Shown piece after piece: positions 51,789-61,007 of a stretch of DNA of 64,000 nt. Under the pieces are notes generated by a model. The model did not search any database. It saw only the letters and a program-made list of their open reading frames with translations, and had not been told where the DNA came from. Every line of letters starts with the position of its first letter. The stretch's first letter is position 1. A program made the position numbers and the translations under genes. This DNA is from Pseudomonas sp. UBA1879 (GTDB lineage Bacteria; Pseudomonadota; Gammaproteobacteria; Pseudomonadales; Pseudomonadaceae). The DNA lies in NCBI RefSeq assembly GCF_002338065.1, contig NZ_DDHJ01000004.1, positions 325,943 to 389,942 of the forward strand. Reading direction: 5' to 3'.

Positions 51789-52460
51789 ATGCGTGTCCTG
51801 CTCGTCGAAGACCATCTGCAGCTGGCTGAAAGCGTCGCACTGGCGCTCAAGGGCAGCGGGCTGACCGTGGATGTCCTGCACGACGGCGTGGCCGCTGATC
51901 TGGCCCTGAGCAGCGAAGAATACGCGGTGGCGATTCTTGACGTGGGGCTGCCGCGCATGGACGGCTTCGAAGTGCTGGCCAAGCTGCGCGGACGGGGCAA
52001 GAACACCCCGGTGCTGATGCTGACGGCCCGAAGCGACGTGAAGGACCGGGTGCACGGGTTGAATCTGGGGGCCGACGATTACCTGGCCAAACCGTTCGAA
52101 TTGTCCGAACTGGAGGCGCGGGTCAAGGCGCTGCTGCGACGTAGCGTCCTCGGCGGCGAACGCCAGCAGCGCTGCGGCGTGCTGGTTTACGATCTGGACA
52201 CCCGCCGGTTTACCTTGGGTGACGAGACACTGACATTGACCTCCCGGGAACAATCGGTGCTCGAAGCGTTGATCGCCCGCCCGGGTCGTGTCATGAGCAA
52301 GGAACAGCTGGCCGCGCACGTGTTCGGGCTGGATGAAGAGGCGAGTGCCGACGCCATCGAGATCTACGTGCATCGCCTGCGCAAGAAACTGGACGGACAT
52401 CCTGTCGCCATCGTTACCTTCCGAGGCCTCGGCTACCTGCTGGAAAGCCGCGATGCTTAA
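51789..52460 (+). CDS. tctD: OmpR-family response regulator TctD
   Basis: This 223-residue protein has a receiver domain with Asp51 (ILDVGLPRMDGF) and a C-terminal winged helix (TSREQSVLEALIARPGRVMSKEQL). It is divergent from tctCBA and overlaps the sensor gene. TctDE controls citrate uptake in related bacteria. AAGGGAAG precedes the ATG. Confidence 0.92.
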   Translation: MRVLLVEDHLQLAESVALALKGSGLTVDVLHDGVAADLALSSEEYAVAILDVGLPRMDGFEVLAKLRGRGKNTPVLMLTARSDVKDRVHGLNLGADDYLAKPFELSELEARVKALLRRSVLGGERQQRCGVLVYDLDTRRFTLGDETLTLTSREQSVLEALIARPGRVMSKEQLAAHVFGLDEEASADAIEIYVHRLRKKLDGHPVAIVTFRGLGYLLESRDA

Positions 52461-53868
52461 TCCGTTTCCCTCAGCGGAGAACAGCCTGCGCTGGCGCCTG
52501 CTGTGGAACCTGGGACTGCTGCTGGTCGTGCTGATGATCGCCAGCGGCATGAGCGCTTACTGGAACGGGCGGGAAGCGGCAGACACCGCCTACGACCGGA
52601 CCTTGCTGGCCTCGGCGCGGACCATCGCCGCGGGCTTGTCCGAGCGCGATGGGACCCTAAGCGCTGACGTGCCCTACGTCGCCCTCGATACCTTCGCCTA
52701 CGACAGCGCGGGCCGGATTTACTACCAGGTCAACGACATCAACCAGAAGCTGATTTCCGGCTACGAAAACCTGCCCGCGCCGCCCCCTGGCACGCCGCGA
52801 ACTGACGACTATCCCGCTCTCGCCAAGTTTTACAGCGCGCGATATCAGGGGCAGGACGTGCGAGTGGTCAGCCTGCTCAAGGCCGTCAGCGAGCCCAACA
52901 TGAACGGGATCGCCGAGATCCGCGTGGCCGAGACCGAGGAGCAACGCGTGAACATGGCCCGCAGTCTGATGGCCGACACCTTGTTGCGTCTTGGCATGCT
53001 CGGCAGCGGCGCGCTGTTGCTGGTGTGGTTCACGGTGAGCGCCGCGTTACGGCCGCTGGATCGCCTGCGCACGGCAGTGGAAGAGCGCCAGCCCGATGAC
53101 CTGCGTTCGTTGCCGCTGGTGCAAGTGCAGCACGAATTGCGCCCGCTGGTAAGTTCGCTCAATCATTTCACTGAGCGGCTGCGCATGCAGTTTGAGCGCC
53201 AGGCGCAATTCATTGCCGATGCCGCCCATGAATTGCGCACGCCGCTGGCCGCTCTCAAGGCGCGTGTTGAGCTGGGGCTACGGGATCAAGACCCTGCCAC
53301 CTGGCGCAGCACGTTGGAAAGCGCCGCAACCGGCACCGACAAGCTCACCCATCTGGCGAACCAGTTGCTGTCACTGGCGCGGATTGAAAATGGCGCCCGT
53401 GCCATCGCTGAAGGCGGCGCCGAGTTACTCGACCTTAGCCAACTGGCCCGAGAACTGGGCATGGCGCTGGCCCCTTTGGCCCATAAGCGGGGGATCGCAC
53501 TGGCATTGGAAGCCGACCAGCCGATCTGGATGAAGGGCGAACCCACCTTGCTTAACGAGCTGCTGAGTAACCTCGTCGACAACGCGATCGCCCACACGCC
53601 GCCGGGAGGCAATGTCGTACTGCGCGTGCATGCGCCCTGCGTGCTGGAAGTCGAAGACGAAGGCTCCGGCATCCCTTTGCATGAGCGTGATCGGGTGTTC
53701 GAGCGTTTTTATCGACGCAATCAGCAAAGCACCGGATCAGGGCTGGGACTGGCCATCGTTGGCGAAATCTGCCGCGCGCATCTGGCCGAGATCACGCTGC
53801 ACGACGGCGCTGAGCGGGGTTTGAAGGTGCGCGTGACGTTCGCGGCGTCTGAGATTGAAACACGATAG
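52453..53868 (+). CDS. tctE: sensor histidine kinase TctE
   Basis: This 471-residue membrane sensor has helix 1 (residues 15-33), a periplasmic sensor of about 140 residues, helix 2 (about 179-198), a HAMP-like linker, HisKA with His259 (ADAAHELRTPLAAL) and an ATPase domain ending GSGLGLAIVGEI. It overlaps tctD by 8 nt. Tricarboxylates are the expected ligand from context. Confidence 0.9.
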   Translation: MLNPFPSAENSLRWRLLWNLGLLLVVLMIASGMSAYWNGREAADTAYDRTLLASARTIAAGLSERDGTLSADVPYVALDTFAYDSAGRIYYQVNDINQKLISGYENLPAPPPGTPRTDDYPALAKFYSARYQGQDVRVVSLLKAVSEPNMNGIAEIRVAETEEQRVNMARSLMADTLLRLGMLGSGALLLVWFTVSAALRPLDRLRTAVEERQPDDLRSLPLVQVQHELRPLVSSLNHFTERLRMQFERQAQFIADAAHELRTPLAALKARVELGLRDQDPATWRSTLESAATGTDKLTHLANQLLSLARIENGARAIAEGGAELLDLSQLARELGMALAPLAHKRGIALALEADQPIWMKGEPTLLNELLSNLVDNAIAHTPPGGNVVLRVHAPCVLEVEDEGSGIPLHERDRVFERFYRRNQQSTGSGLGLAIVGEICRAHLAEITLHDGAERGLKVRVTFAASEIETR

Positions 53869-53916
53869 GTTTGCGGGGGCTGTAGGAAGTGCACCCATGA
53901 ACCCTGGATACGGGAT

Positions 53917-54006
53917 CTGTAGGAGTGAGCTTGCTCACGAAATGGCAATTACAGGCGCTGCACATCAGCGATTATGATGCCTTCGTAAGCAAGCTCACTC
54001 CCACAG
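53917..54006. repeat. REP pair
   Basis: CTGTAGGAGTGAGCTTGCTC faces GCAAGCTCACTCCCACAG as an inverted pair of REP elements, lying between convergent tctE and the HDOD gene. Confidence 0.85.
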
Positions 54007-54036
54007 AGTGGGTTCGGCGCGCTATTGGGCAACGGC

Positions 54037-54858
54037 TCAATACAACAGCGTCATCGCGTCGTTCATCTGCCCGATCAACCCGCCATCGGCCATGTTCAGC
54101 CCCAACTGTTTAACGGCTGGCATGTTCTGCACATCGAGATTGGGGTAGGGGCGGCCGGTCGCTTCATGCACCTGCACGGTCGCGACCTGAACCAGGTCCA
54201 CATAGTCAGCCTGTTCAGAGACCCGGCTGAAGTTTTGGAACTGACGGGGCACGATGGCCAGCGCATCGGGGAAATCCCATGAGCGCAGCAGCCGCTCACC
54301 TATGATCGGGTGAATGCGCTCGATCACATGGTTGAGGCTGACGGCGTCGGCCAGCAGCTCAAAATTGTCCTCTGCGTAGGTCAGAATGGGCAGCACGCCA
54401 ATCAGGTGGATCAGGCCGGCAAGCGTCGCCTTGTCAGCTTTCAAGTGACCGCGCTGTTGGCTCAACAGATTACAGACCCCTGCGACTTGCAAGCTCAGCT
54501 TCCAGATGTCTCGCATCTTGGTTTCGATGACGTGGGATTTGGCGTGAAACATCTGCTCTACCACCAAGCCGATCGCCAGGTTGCAGCTGTAGTTGACGCC
54601 CAAACGACGCACTGCTGTCAGAACGTCACTGACCTCGAAGTTAGGCCGTAGCAGCGGGCTGTTCACGACTTTGATCAAGCGAGCAGAGAGAGCGGTATCG
54701 CTACCGATGACTCTGCTCAGGGCGATGATACTGATTTCCGAGTCTTCGGCGGCAAGGCGAATTCTCATTGCAACTTCGGGGAGTGTCGGCAGAAACAGGG
54801 CGTCTTTGTCGATCGCCTTGATCAGATCCCTCTGCACCTCGTCAGCCATACTACTCAT
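54037..54858 (-). CDS. HDOD-domain protein
   Basis: This 273-residue protein has an HDOD domain (LPTLPEVAMRIRL start, DTALSARLIKVVNSPLLR, AGLIHLIGVLPIL). HDOD proteins are HD-related but usually lack metal ligands, and act in signalling. It stands alone. The start may be the second ATG (54849). Confidence 0.85.
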   Translation of the reverse strand: MSSMADEVQRDLIKAIDKDALFLPTLPEVAMRIRLAAEDSEISIIALSRVIGSDTALSARLIKVVNSPLLRPNFEVSDVLTAVRRLGVNYSCNLAIGLVVEQMFHAKSHVIETKMRDIWKLSLQVAGVCNLLSQQRGHLKADKATLAGLIHLIGVLPILTYAEDNFELLADAVSLNHVIERIHPIIGERLLRSWDFPDALAIVPRQFQNFSRVSEQADYVDLVQVATVQVHEATGRPYPNLDVQNMPAVKQLGLNMADGGLIGQMNDAMTLLY

Positions 54859-54929
54859 ATTGGATCTCTGGATAATGCATTCCGGTCAACACCCTGATTG
54901 CACGGCGGCATGGGGCGGACGACGACGGC

Positions 54930-55871
54930 TCAACGCTCTGTCTCGAGTTTGGCATCCAAAGTGTACGGGAGTTCGCCGAGTTGCAAGGCAATACCATCGG
55001 GCGCACCAAGGCGAATGTTGCCGTCTTCCACCGCATCGCCCTGCAACACCGCCAGCAACTCGATACCTGAGCCCGATCGGGCCGCTACCACCACGTTGCC
55101 GACTGCACTGGCATGCACTGGAGAAAACAGCGCGACACCAGGTTCCGGTACTTCACTGCCTTCAAAGCGCAGGTGATATTGGCGGCGTTTCAGCTTGCCC
55201 AGATACTGCATTCGCGCCACGATTTCTTGCCCGGTGTAGCAGCCTTTCTTGAAACTGACGCCACCTACGGCCTGTAGATTGATCATCTGCGGGATGAATT
55301 CTTCGCGGGTCTGCGCAAAGACTTGTCCGATCCCGGCGCGAATCTGCCCGAGCAGCCAATCGTTGAGCGTGCCTTCCGGCAGCTGTGCAGCCAGTCGATC
55401 ATGCACTTCCGAGCCCTGATCGGCCCGGACCCAGAGTTCGGCACGGGCAGGGGAGACGCGGATGGCGATCAGGTCATGGGCACGAACCACCGAGTCTGCT
55501 TCTTGAGGCAGGTCCAGGCCCAGGCTGGCGAGCGCGCTGTCGGCATGGCTGAGGCCGAAACGAACCCAGGCGGCGTTTTCGTCAGTCAATTTGGACTTGG
55601 AGAAAACGGCGTATTTTCTCAAATCCAGTAATTGCGGCTCGATCAGCTCGGTGGCCATGGCCAGTAGTACGCCATCGCCCTCCAGCAGGATACGGAAGCT
55701 GGATTGCATGCGCCCTTTTTGCGTGCAGCGGGCGCCAAGGGTGGCTTTGGCCTCGCTTTGATAGTCCATGTTGCAGGTCAATTGACCTTGCAGGAACTTG
55801 CTGGCGTCCACGCCGCGAACGGCCAGTACACCTTCGTGGGAGAGTGGGCAGAAAAAAGCGGAGTCGGCCAT
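54930..55871 (-). CDS. ygfZ: YgfZ, folate-binding Fe-S cluster maintenance protein
   Basis: This 313-residue protein has the GcvT-related fold and the YgfZ signature KGCYTGQE (209-216, Cys211). It supports repair of iron-sulfur enzymes with tetrahydrofolate. It is divergent from sdhE, a typical Pseudomonas arrangement. Confidence 0.93.
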   Translation of the reverse strand: MADSAFFCPLSHEGVLAVRGVDASKFLQGQLTCNMDYQSEAKATLGARCTQKGRMQSSFRILLEGDGVLLAMATELIEPQLLDLRKYAVFSKSKLTDENAAWVRFGLSHADSALASLGLDLPQEADSVVRAHDLIAIRVSPARAELWVRADQGSEVHDRLAAQLPEGTLNDWLLGQIRAGIGQVFAQTREEFIPQMINLQAVGGVSFKKGCYTGQEIVARMQYLGKLKRRQYHLRFEGSEVPEPGVALFSPVHASAVGNVVVAARSGSGIELLAVLQGDAVEDGNIRLGAPDGIALQLGELPYTLDAKLETER

Positions 55872-56014
55872 GGGTCATCGCAGGGGTAGAAGTCTGGGGC
55901 ACCATCATAGTGCCCTGCCTCGTTTATGGGTATATGCAATGCATTGCGACCAAACGCGGGTTCGCCCCTCACAGCCTCCCCTGTATACTCGCCGCCAAAT
56001 TCGAGGAGCGCTCC

Positions 56015-56269
56015 ATGGTCGAAGAAATTGAACTCAACCGCCTCTTTTGGCACAGCCGCCGCGGTATGCTCGAGCTGGATGTTCTGCTGGTGCCGTTTGT
56101 CAGAGAGGTTTACCCATCGCTGAACGACGTTGATCGCGCGCTCTATGTTCGCCTCCTGACTTGCGAAGATCAGGACATGTTCGTCTGGTTCATGCAGCGC
56201 GGCGAATCGGAAGACCCGGAGTTACAGCGGATGGTTCGCATGATCCTGGACCGTGTCCAGCCGAAGTGA
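56015..56269 (+). CDS. sdhE: succinate dehydrogenase flavinylation factor SdhE
   Basis: This is an 84-residue protein with the RGMLELD motif (residues 16-22), needed to attach FAD to SdhA. GAGGAGCGC precedes the ATG. It overlaps the ygfX gene by 17 nt. Confidence 0.94.
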   Translation: MVEEIELNRLFWHSRRGMLELDVLLVPFVREVYPSLNDVDRALYVRLLTCEDQDMFVWFMQRGESEDPELQRMVRMILDRVQPK

Positions 56270-56720
56270 TCATTTCGAATGCCGGTGGCAGCGCTCGCGG
56301 GCGTTGCTGTTGGCGTACCTCAGCGCGCAGTTGCTGGCGCTGATCAGCCTCTACTGCTTGAACATTCCAGCCTCGGCTGCGTCGCTCGGCGTTCTTGTGT
56401 GCCTGCTCCATGGGTTTCACTGCTTGCCAAAATCGGTGCTGCTGAATGATGACCGTGCTTTTACCCAGTTGCGTCGTGACGATGGCGGCTGGCAGTTATG
56501 GAACCATGAGCAAGGCTGGCAGCCGGTACAGCTGCGCCCGGACAGCCTGGCACTGCCTCACATGGTAGTGCTCAGGTTTCGTCTGATGAAGGGTGGCTGG
56601 TGGGGACGGCGGTGGGTCAGAAGTCTCTGCATTCCAAGCGATAGCATGGCGCCGGATGCCCATCGACGCCTGCGGCTGCGCCTGAAGTTCACTCGGCGAA
56701 GGTGGGCGGCACCAGAATAG
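56253..56720 (+). CDS. ygfX: YgfX/CptA-family membrane protein
   Basis: This 155-residue protein has two close N-terminal membrane helices (ALLLAYLSAQLLALISLYCL and AASLGVLVCLLHGF) and a cytoplasmic tail. It begins with a GTG inside sdhE; SSRSDHFECRWQRSRALLLAYL is the usual N-terminus of the family. In E. coli the SdhE/YgfX pair was described as CptBA, a toxin-antitoxin-like system, although its effect is debated. The end overlaps nadB by 32 nt in convergent orientation. Confidence 0.82.
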   Translation: MSSRSDHFECRWQRSRALLLAYLSAQLLALISLYCLNIPASAASLGVLVCLLHGFHCLPKSVLLNDDRAFTQLRRDDGGWQLWNHEQGWQPVQLRPDSLALPHMVVLRFRLMKGGWWGRRWVRSLCIPSDSMAPDAHRRLRLRLKFTRRRWAAPE

Positions 56721-58305
56721 TGTCCACGGCCTCGGGCAGCATTTCCGGATAATCCAGCGTGTAGTGCAGCCCGCGGCTCTCCTTGCGGGCCATGGCCGAG
56801 GCAATCATCAATTCCGCCACCTGGGCCAGGTTGCGCAACTCGATCAGGTCGCGGCTGACCTTGTAATTGCTATAGAACTCGTCGATTTCGTCCAGCAGTA
56901 GGCGTACCCGATGCTGAGCGCGTTGTAAGCGCTTGTCAGTGCGCACGATGCCCACGTAGTCCCACATGAAACGCCGCAGTTCGTCCCAGTTGTGGGCAAT
57001 GATGACGTCTTCGTCAGAGTCCGTCACCTGACTGGCGTCCCAGAACGGCAAGTTCTTGGGCTGTTCGATGACGGCCAGCTGCGTGACGATATCGGCCGCC
57101 GCTGAGCGGGCATAGACAAAACATTCCAGCAGCGAGTTGCTGGCCATCCTGTTCGCGCCGTGCAATCCGGTGAAGCTGGTTTCGCCGATGGCATAGAGGC
57201 CCGGCACGTCGGTGCGGCCGCGCTGGTCAACCACAACGCCGCCGCAGGTGTAATGTGCGGCAGGCACGACAGGAATGGGCTGGCGAGTGATGTCGATACC
57301 GAATTCAAGGCACCGCTCATACACCGTCGGGAAATGGGTTTTGACGAATGCTTCCGGCTTGTGGCTGATGTCGAGGTAAACGCAATCGATCCCCAGGCGT
57401 TTCATTTCGTGATCGATCGCGCGAGCCACGACGTCACGCGGGGCCAGTTCGGCGCGTTCATCAAAACGTTGCATGAAGCGCTCGCCATCCGGCAGCGTCA
57501 AATACGCGCCTTCGCCGCGCAGCGCCTCGGTCACCAAAAAACTCTTGGCCTGTGGGTGATACAGGCAAGTCGGATGAAACTGATTGAATTCCAGATTGCC
57601 CACCCGGCAGCCCGAGCGCCACGCCATGGCAATGCCGTCGCCGCAGGCGCCGTCCGGGTTGCTGGTGTAGAGATAAACTTTAGCCGCGCCGCCTGAAGCC
57701 AGAATCGTGAACCGCGCGCTGTGCGTATCGACTTCACCGGTCGCGCGATCCAGCACGTAGGCGCCCAGGCACCGGTCGCCGGTCTGGCCGAGCCTGCGCT
57801 CTGTGATCAGATCGACCGCCACCCGTTGTTCCAGCAATTCAATGTTCGAACGCGCTTGGGCTTTGGTCAGCAGGGTGCGGAAAATCGCCGCACCGGTGGC
57901 GTCAGCTGCGTGAATGATGCGGCGATGGCTATGACCGCCTTCGCGCGTCAGGTGAAACTCGAACCCACCATCGACCACCGCCGACTGATCATCGCGCGTA
58001 AATGGCACGCCCATGTCGATCAACCATTGGATGGCTTCACGGCTGTGTTCGACCGTGAAGCGCACCGCATCTTCATTGCAGAGGCCGCCACCGGCGTTGA
58101 GCGTGTCTTCGACGTGGGATTGAACGGTATCCGCGTTGTCCAGCACCGCCGCGACGCCGCCCTGCGCCCAGAAGGTCGAGCCATTGGCCAGGTCGCCTTT
58201 GCTCAAGACCGCGATGCGCAGATGGTCGGGCAGCGTCAACGCCAGGCTTAACCCGGCGGCACCGCTGCCGATGACCAAGACGTCGTGTTGAAAGTGTCGG
58301 CTCAT
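56689..58305 (-). CDS. nadB: L-aspartate oxidase NadB
   Basis: This 538-residue flavoenzyme catalyses the first step of de novo NAD synthesis. It has the FAD dinucleotide motif VLVIGSGAAGLSLAL at the start, then GSTFWAQGGVAAV, HSHRRIIHAADATG and the GETSFTGLHGANRMASNSLLE segment. ATG 58305 has GATAAGAAGC upstream and starts where relatives do. Confidence 0.96.
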   Translation of the reverse strand: MSRHFQHDVLVIGSGAAGLSLALTLPDHLRIAVLSKGDLANGSTFWAQGGVAAVLDNADTVQSHVEDTLNAGGGLCNEDAVRFTVEHSREAIQWLIDMGVPFTRDDQSAVVDGGFEFHLTREGGHSHRRIIHAADATGAAIFRTLLTKAQARSNIELLEQRVAVDLITERRLGQTGDRCLGAYVLDRATGEVDTHSARFTILASGGAAKVYLYTSNPDGACGDGIAMAWRSGCRVGNLEFNQFHPTCLYHPQAKSFLVTEALRGEGAYLTLPDGERFMQRFDERAELAPRDVVARAIDHEMKRLGIDCVYLDISHKPEAFVKTHFPTVYERCLEFGIDITRQPIPVVPAAHYTCGGVVVDQRGRTDVPGLYAIGETSFTGLHGANRMASNSLLECFVYARSAAADIVTQLAVIEQPKNLPFWDASQVTDSDEDVIIAHNWDELRRFMWDYVGIVRTDKRLQRAQHRVRLLLDEIDEFYSNYKVSRDLIELRNLAQVAELMIASAMARKESRGLHYTLDYPEMLPEAVDTILVPPTFAE

Positions 58306-58523
58306 GCTTCTTATCTCGGCTTCTATATGGCCACTAGTATGTAAGGAGTGGTAACGGCACAATGGCCGGGATTTATGGCCATTGTGAACCACAGCGGGGG
58401 CCGATTGTGCGCTACTCCGCAGCACCGTGCATACCATTTGAAGGGCACTCCATATCGGGGCAGCACTCGAATTGGATCCTACAAACTTCACGGTGGTGTC
58501 TTACAGCCTCCAACGAAATATGG

Positions 58524-58551
58524 GAACTTTTCATAAAGCCCTACGTTCAAT
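58524..58551 (+). promoter_or_regulatory. AlgU-type promoter candidate, distal
   Basis: GAACTT (58524-58529), 17 nt, then TCAAT (58547-58551): close to the GAACTT-N16/17-TCnnA pattern of AlgU/RpoE promoters. It would autoregulate algU. Confidence 0.6.
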
Positions 58552-58714
58552 AGAGGGTTGCCGATAAAGGGACAGCGTCGGCGCATTGCCAAGGGGGTTC
58601 GCCCTGTTAAGCACGCGCTTTTGACGACAAGATTATTCACGCAGCCGACTTGGTTCGAGCTGCGTTTTTCGTGCGGGCCACCGACGCTCGCCGGAAACTT
58701 GCTTGAAGGGGGGA

Positions 58715-58741
58715 GAACTTTTGCGAAAAGCCCGAGTCTAT
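58715..58741 (+). promoter_or_regulatory. AlgU-type promoter candidate, proximal
   Basis: GAACTT (58715-58720), 16 nt, then TCTAT (58737-58741), about 60 nt upstream of algU. Confidence 0.55.
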
Positions 58742-58800
58742 GTTTGCAAGCCTGTGAAGCAGCCTCTGCGACACTCCTTTGAGCTCTATGAGGAGTGTTC

Positions 58801-59382
58801 ATGCTAACCCAGGAAGAGGATCAGCAACTGGTCGAACGCGTACAGCGCGGCGACAAGCGAGCCTTTGATCTGCTAGTGGTGAAATATCAGCACAAGATCC
58901 TTGGGTTGATCGTGCGGTTTGTCCACGACACCCACGAAGCCCAGGATGTCGCGCAAGAGGCTTTTATCAAGGCTTACCGTGCGCTTGGGAATTTCCGCGG
59001 CGACAGTGCGTTTTATACGTGGCTGTACCGCATCGCCATTAACACGGCGAAAAACTATCTGGTGTCGCGAGGTCGGCGGCCGCCGGACAGCGATGTCAGA
59101 TCTGAAGACGCGGAGTTCTACGACGGCGATCATGGCCTCAAGGACATCGAGTCGCCGGAGCGTGCATTGTTAAGGGATGAGATCGAAGGCACCGTCCATC
59201 GGACCATCCAGCTACTGCCTGAAGATTTGCGTACAGCGTTAACTTTGCGCGAGTTTGACGGTCTGAGTTACGAAGACATTGCGAGTGTTATGCAATGTCC
59301 GGTTGGTACCGTGCGCTCTCGCATTTTTCGCGCTCGGGAAGCCATTGATAAAGCCCTGCAGCCTTTGTTGCAGGAAACCTGA
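58801..59382 (+). CDS. algU: envelope-stress sigma factor AlgU (RpoE/AlgT)
   Basis: This 193-residue ECF sigma factor is nearly identical to P. aeruginosa AlgU by memory, with region 2 (AQDVAQEAFIKAYRALGNFRGDSAFYTWLYRIAINTAKN) and region 4 (LRTALTLREFDGLSYEDIASVMQCPVGTVRSRIFRAREAID). It controls alginate and envelope-stress genes. ATG 58801 has GAGGAG 7 nt upstream. Confidence 0.97.
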   Translation: MLTQEEDQQLVERVQRGDKRAFDLLVVKYQHKILGLIVRFVHDTHEAQDVAQEAFIKAYRALGNFRGDSAFYTWLYRIAINTAKNYLVSRGRRPPDSDVRSEDAEFYDGDHGLKDIESPERALLRDEIEGTVHRTIQLLPEDLRTALTLREFDGLSYEDIASVMQCPVGTVRSRIFRAREAIDKALQPLLQET

Positions 59383-59415
59383 GACAGCGGCGACAGCCAT
59401 ATGAGAGGAACCGCC

Positions 59416-60006
59416 ATGAGTCGTGAAGCCCTGCAGGAATCGCTGTCCGCGGTGATGGATAACGAAGCGGACGAATTGGAACTACGTCGGGTGCTCAACG
59501 CCATCGACGATGCGGATACACGTGCCACATGGTCGCGTTATCAAATTGCTCGTGCAGCAATGCATAAAGAACTGCTGATGCCACACCTGGACATTTCGGC
59601 TGCGGTCGCTGCTGCGATTGCCGACGAAGTGAGCCCGCTCAAGGCGGGTCGTGGTCCTTGGCGTACTCTGGGTCGCCTCGCGGTGGCTGCCTCCGTCACC
59701 GTCGCGGTGCTGGCAGGCGTGCGTCTCTACAATCAGGATGATATCGCGGGTGCTCAGCTGGCCCAGCAGTCGGTCCAGCCAACTAACATTGCCATGCCTC
59801 AAGTGAAAGGTCCGGCAGTGCTGGCGGGCTACACTGAAAGTGAGCAAGCCCCGGGCCCTATGGCCAGCGGTGTGTTGCAGAATCAGGCTGGCTGGCACGA
59901 TCAGCGTTTGCCTGGCTACTTGCGCCAACATGCTCAGCAAGCTGCGTTGAAAGGGACTGAAAGTGCGCTGCCATACGCCCGTGCTGCCAGCCTGGAAAAC
60001 CGTTAA
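59416..60006 (+). CDS. mucA: anti-sigma factor MucA
   Basis: This 196-residue inner-membrane protein binds AlgU through its N-terminal domain (SREALQESLSAVMDNEADELELRRVL), has one membrane helix (TLGRLAVAASVTVAVLAGVRLY) and a periplasmic part that is cut by regulated proteolysis. AGAGGAACC precedes the ATG at 59416. The coding region is intact, so no mucoid-type truncation is present. Confidence 0.95.
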   Translation: MSREALQESLSAVMDNEADELELRRVLNAIDDADTRATWSRYQIARAAMHKELLMPHLDISAAVAAAIADEVSPLKAGRGPWRTLGRLAVAASVTVAVLAGVRLYNQDDIAGAQLAQQSVQPTNIAMPQVKGPAVLAGYTESEQAPGPMASGVLQNQAGWHDQRLPGYLRQHAQQAALKGTESALPYARAASLENR

Positions 60007-60014
60007 GGAGGATC

Positions 60015-61007
60015 ATGCGCGCCATCCCTCTAGTGCCGCTTTTGCTGGGTGGGTGGCTTGTCCTCCCTGTTCATGCCAACGATGCGCAAGACCAGCTTAA
60101 ACGTCTTGCGCAGGCAGAACAGCAGCAAAGCTTTCAAGGCACCTTCGTCTACGAACGTAATGGTAGCTTCTCCACTCACCGGATCTGGCATCGCGTTGCC
60201 GATGGCAAGGTCAGTGAGCATCTGCTCCAGCTTGATGGATCTGCTCAAGAAGTGCTGCGCGTAAATGGGGTCACCCAATGCGTCAGCGGTACGCTTGAGG
60301 CGGGTGTTGCGAACCTTCCTGATTCCCCCTCACATGCCTTCGACGCTGCCAAGCTCGCGGCATGGTATGACATGAGTGTCGCTGGAAGTTCCCGCGTGGC
60401 TGGACGTCCGGCAACGGTCGTTATGCTGGCGCCGCGGGATCAGCACCGCTACGGCGTCGAGCTGCATTTGGATAATCAAACCGGCTTGCCGCTGAAATCG
60501 CTGCTGTTGAGCGACAAAGGTCAGCTGCTGGAACGCTTCCAGTTCACCGAGCTGAATACCGCAGATCAACTGACTGAGTCGATGCTTCAACCGAGCGCAG
60601 ACTGCAAGGCGGTTACCGTTGCGAAGTCCAAGTCAGAGCCTTCAAAACTGCCTGTGACATGGCGGTCTGACTGGTTACCTCCAGGATTCGAGCTGAGCAG
60701 CGCGGCTGCGCGCAAGGATCCTGATTCCAAGACGCTGGTGACCAACCTCATGTATGACGACGGCTTGGCTCGCTTCTCGGTGTTCATCGAGCCTATAAGC
60801 GGTGCTGCTGCCACTGACATTCGTACTCAGTTAGGGCCGACCGTGGCGGTGTCCCGTCGCCTGACCACGCCCAAAGGTGATGCGATGGTAACCGTTGTCG
60901 GCGAGATCCCGATCGGCACTGCCGAGCGTATCGCGCTGTCCATGCGCACTGATCCGGCACCGTCTTCGACGGGCAATAAAGCGCCCGGAGCCACCAGTAA
61001 AAATTGA
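60015..61007 (+). CDS. mucB: periplasmic regulator MucB (RseB)
   Basis: This 330-residue periplasmic protein has a signal peptide (cleavage after LPVHA) and the two MucB/RseB domains. It shields the MucA periplasmic end from proteolysis and senses lipid/LPS damage. It starts 8 nt after mucA with AAGGAGG upstream. Confidence 0.95.
   Translation: MRAIPLVPLLLGGWLVLPVHANDAQDQLKRLAQAEQQQSFQGTFVYERNGSFSTHRIWHRVADGKVSEHLLQLDGSAQEVLRVNGVTQCVSGTLEAGVANLPDSPSHAFDAAKLAAWYDMSVAGSSRVAGRPATVVMLAPRDQHRYGVELHLDNQTGLPLKSLLLSDKGQLLERFQFTELNTADQLTESMLQPSADCKAVTVAKSKSEPSKLPVTWRSDWLPPGFELSSAAARKDPDSKTLVTNLMYDDGLARFSVFIEPISGAAATDIRTQLGPTVAVSRRLTTPKGDAMVTVVGEIPIGTAERIALSMRTDPAPSSTGNKAPGATSKN

Larger units (their letters stand above)
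58306..58800. other. nadB-algU divergent promoter region
   Basis: This 495-nt region has no gene. It carries two AlgU-type promoter candidates for algU (listed separately). Confidence 0.6.

Noticed and set aside
59416..60006. Search for a mucoid-type mucA frameshift
   Set aside because: mucA reads through to a full 196-residue product, so no truncation is present.
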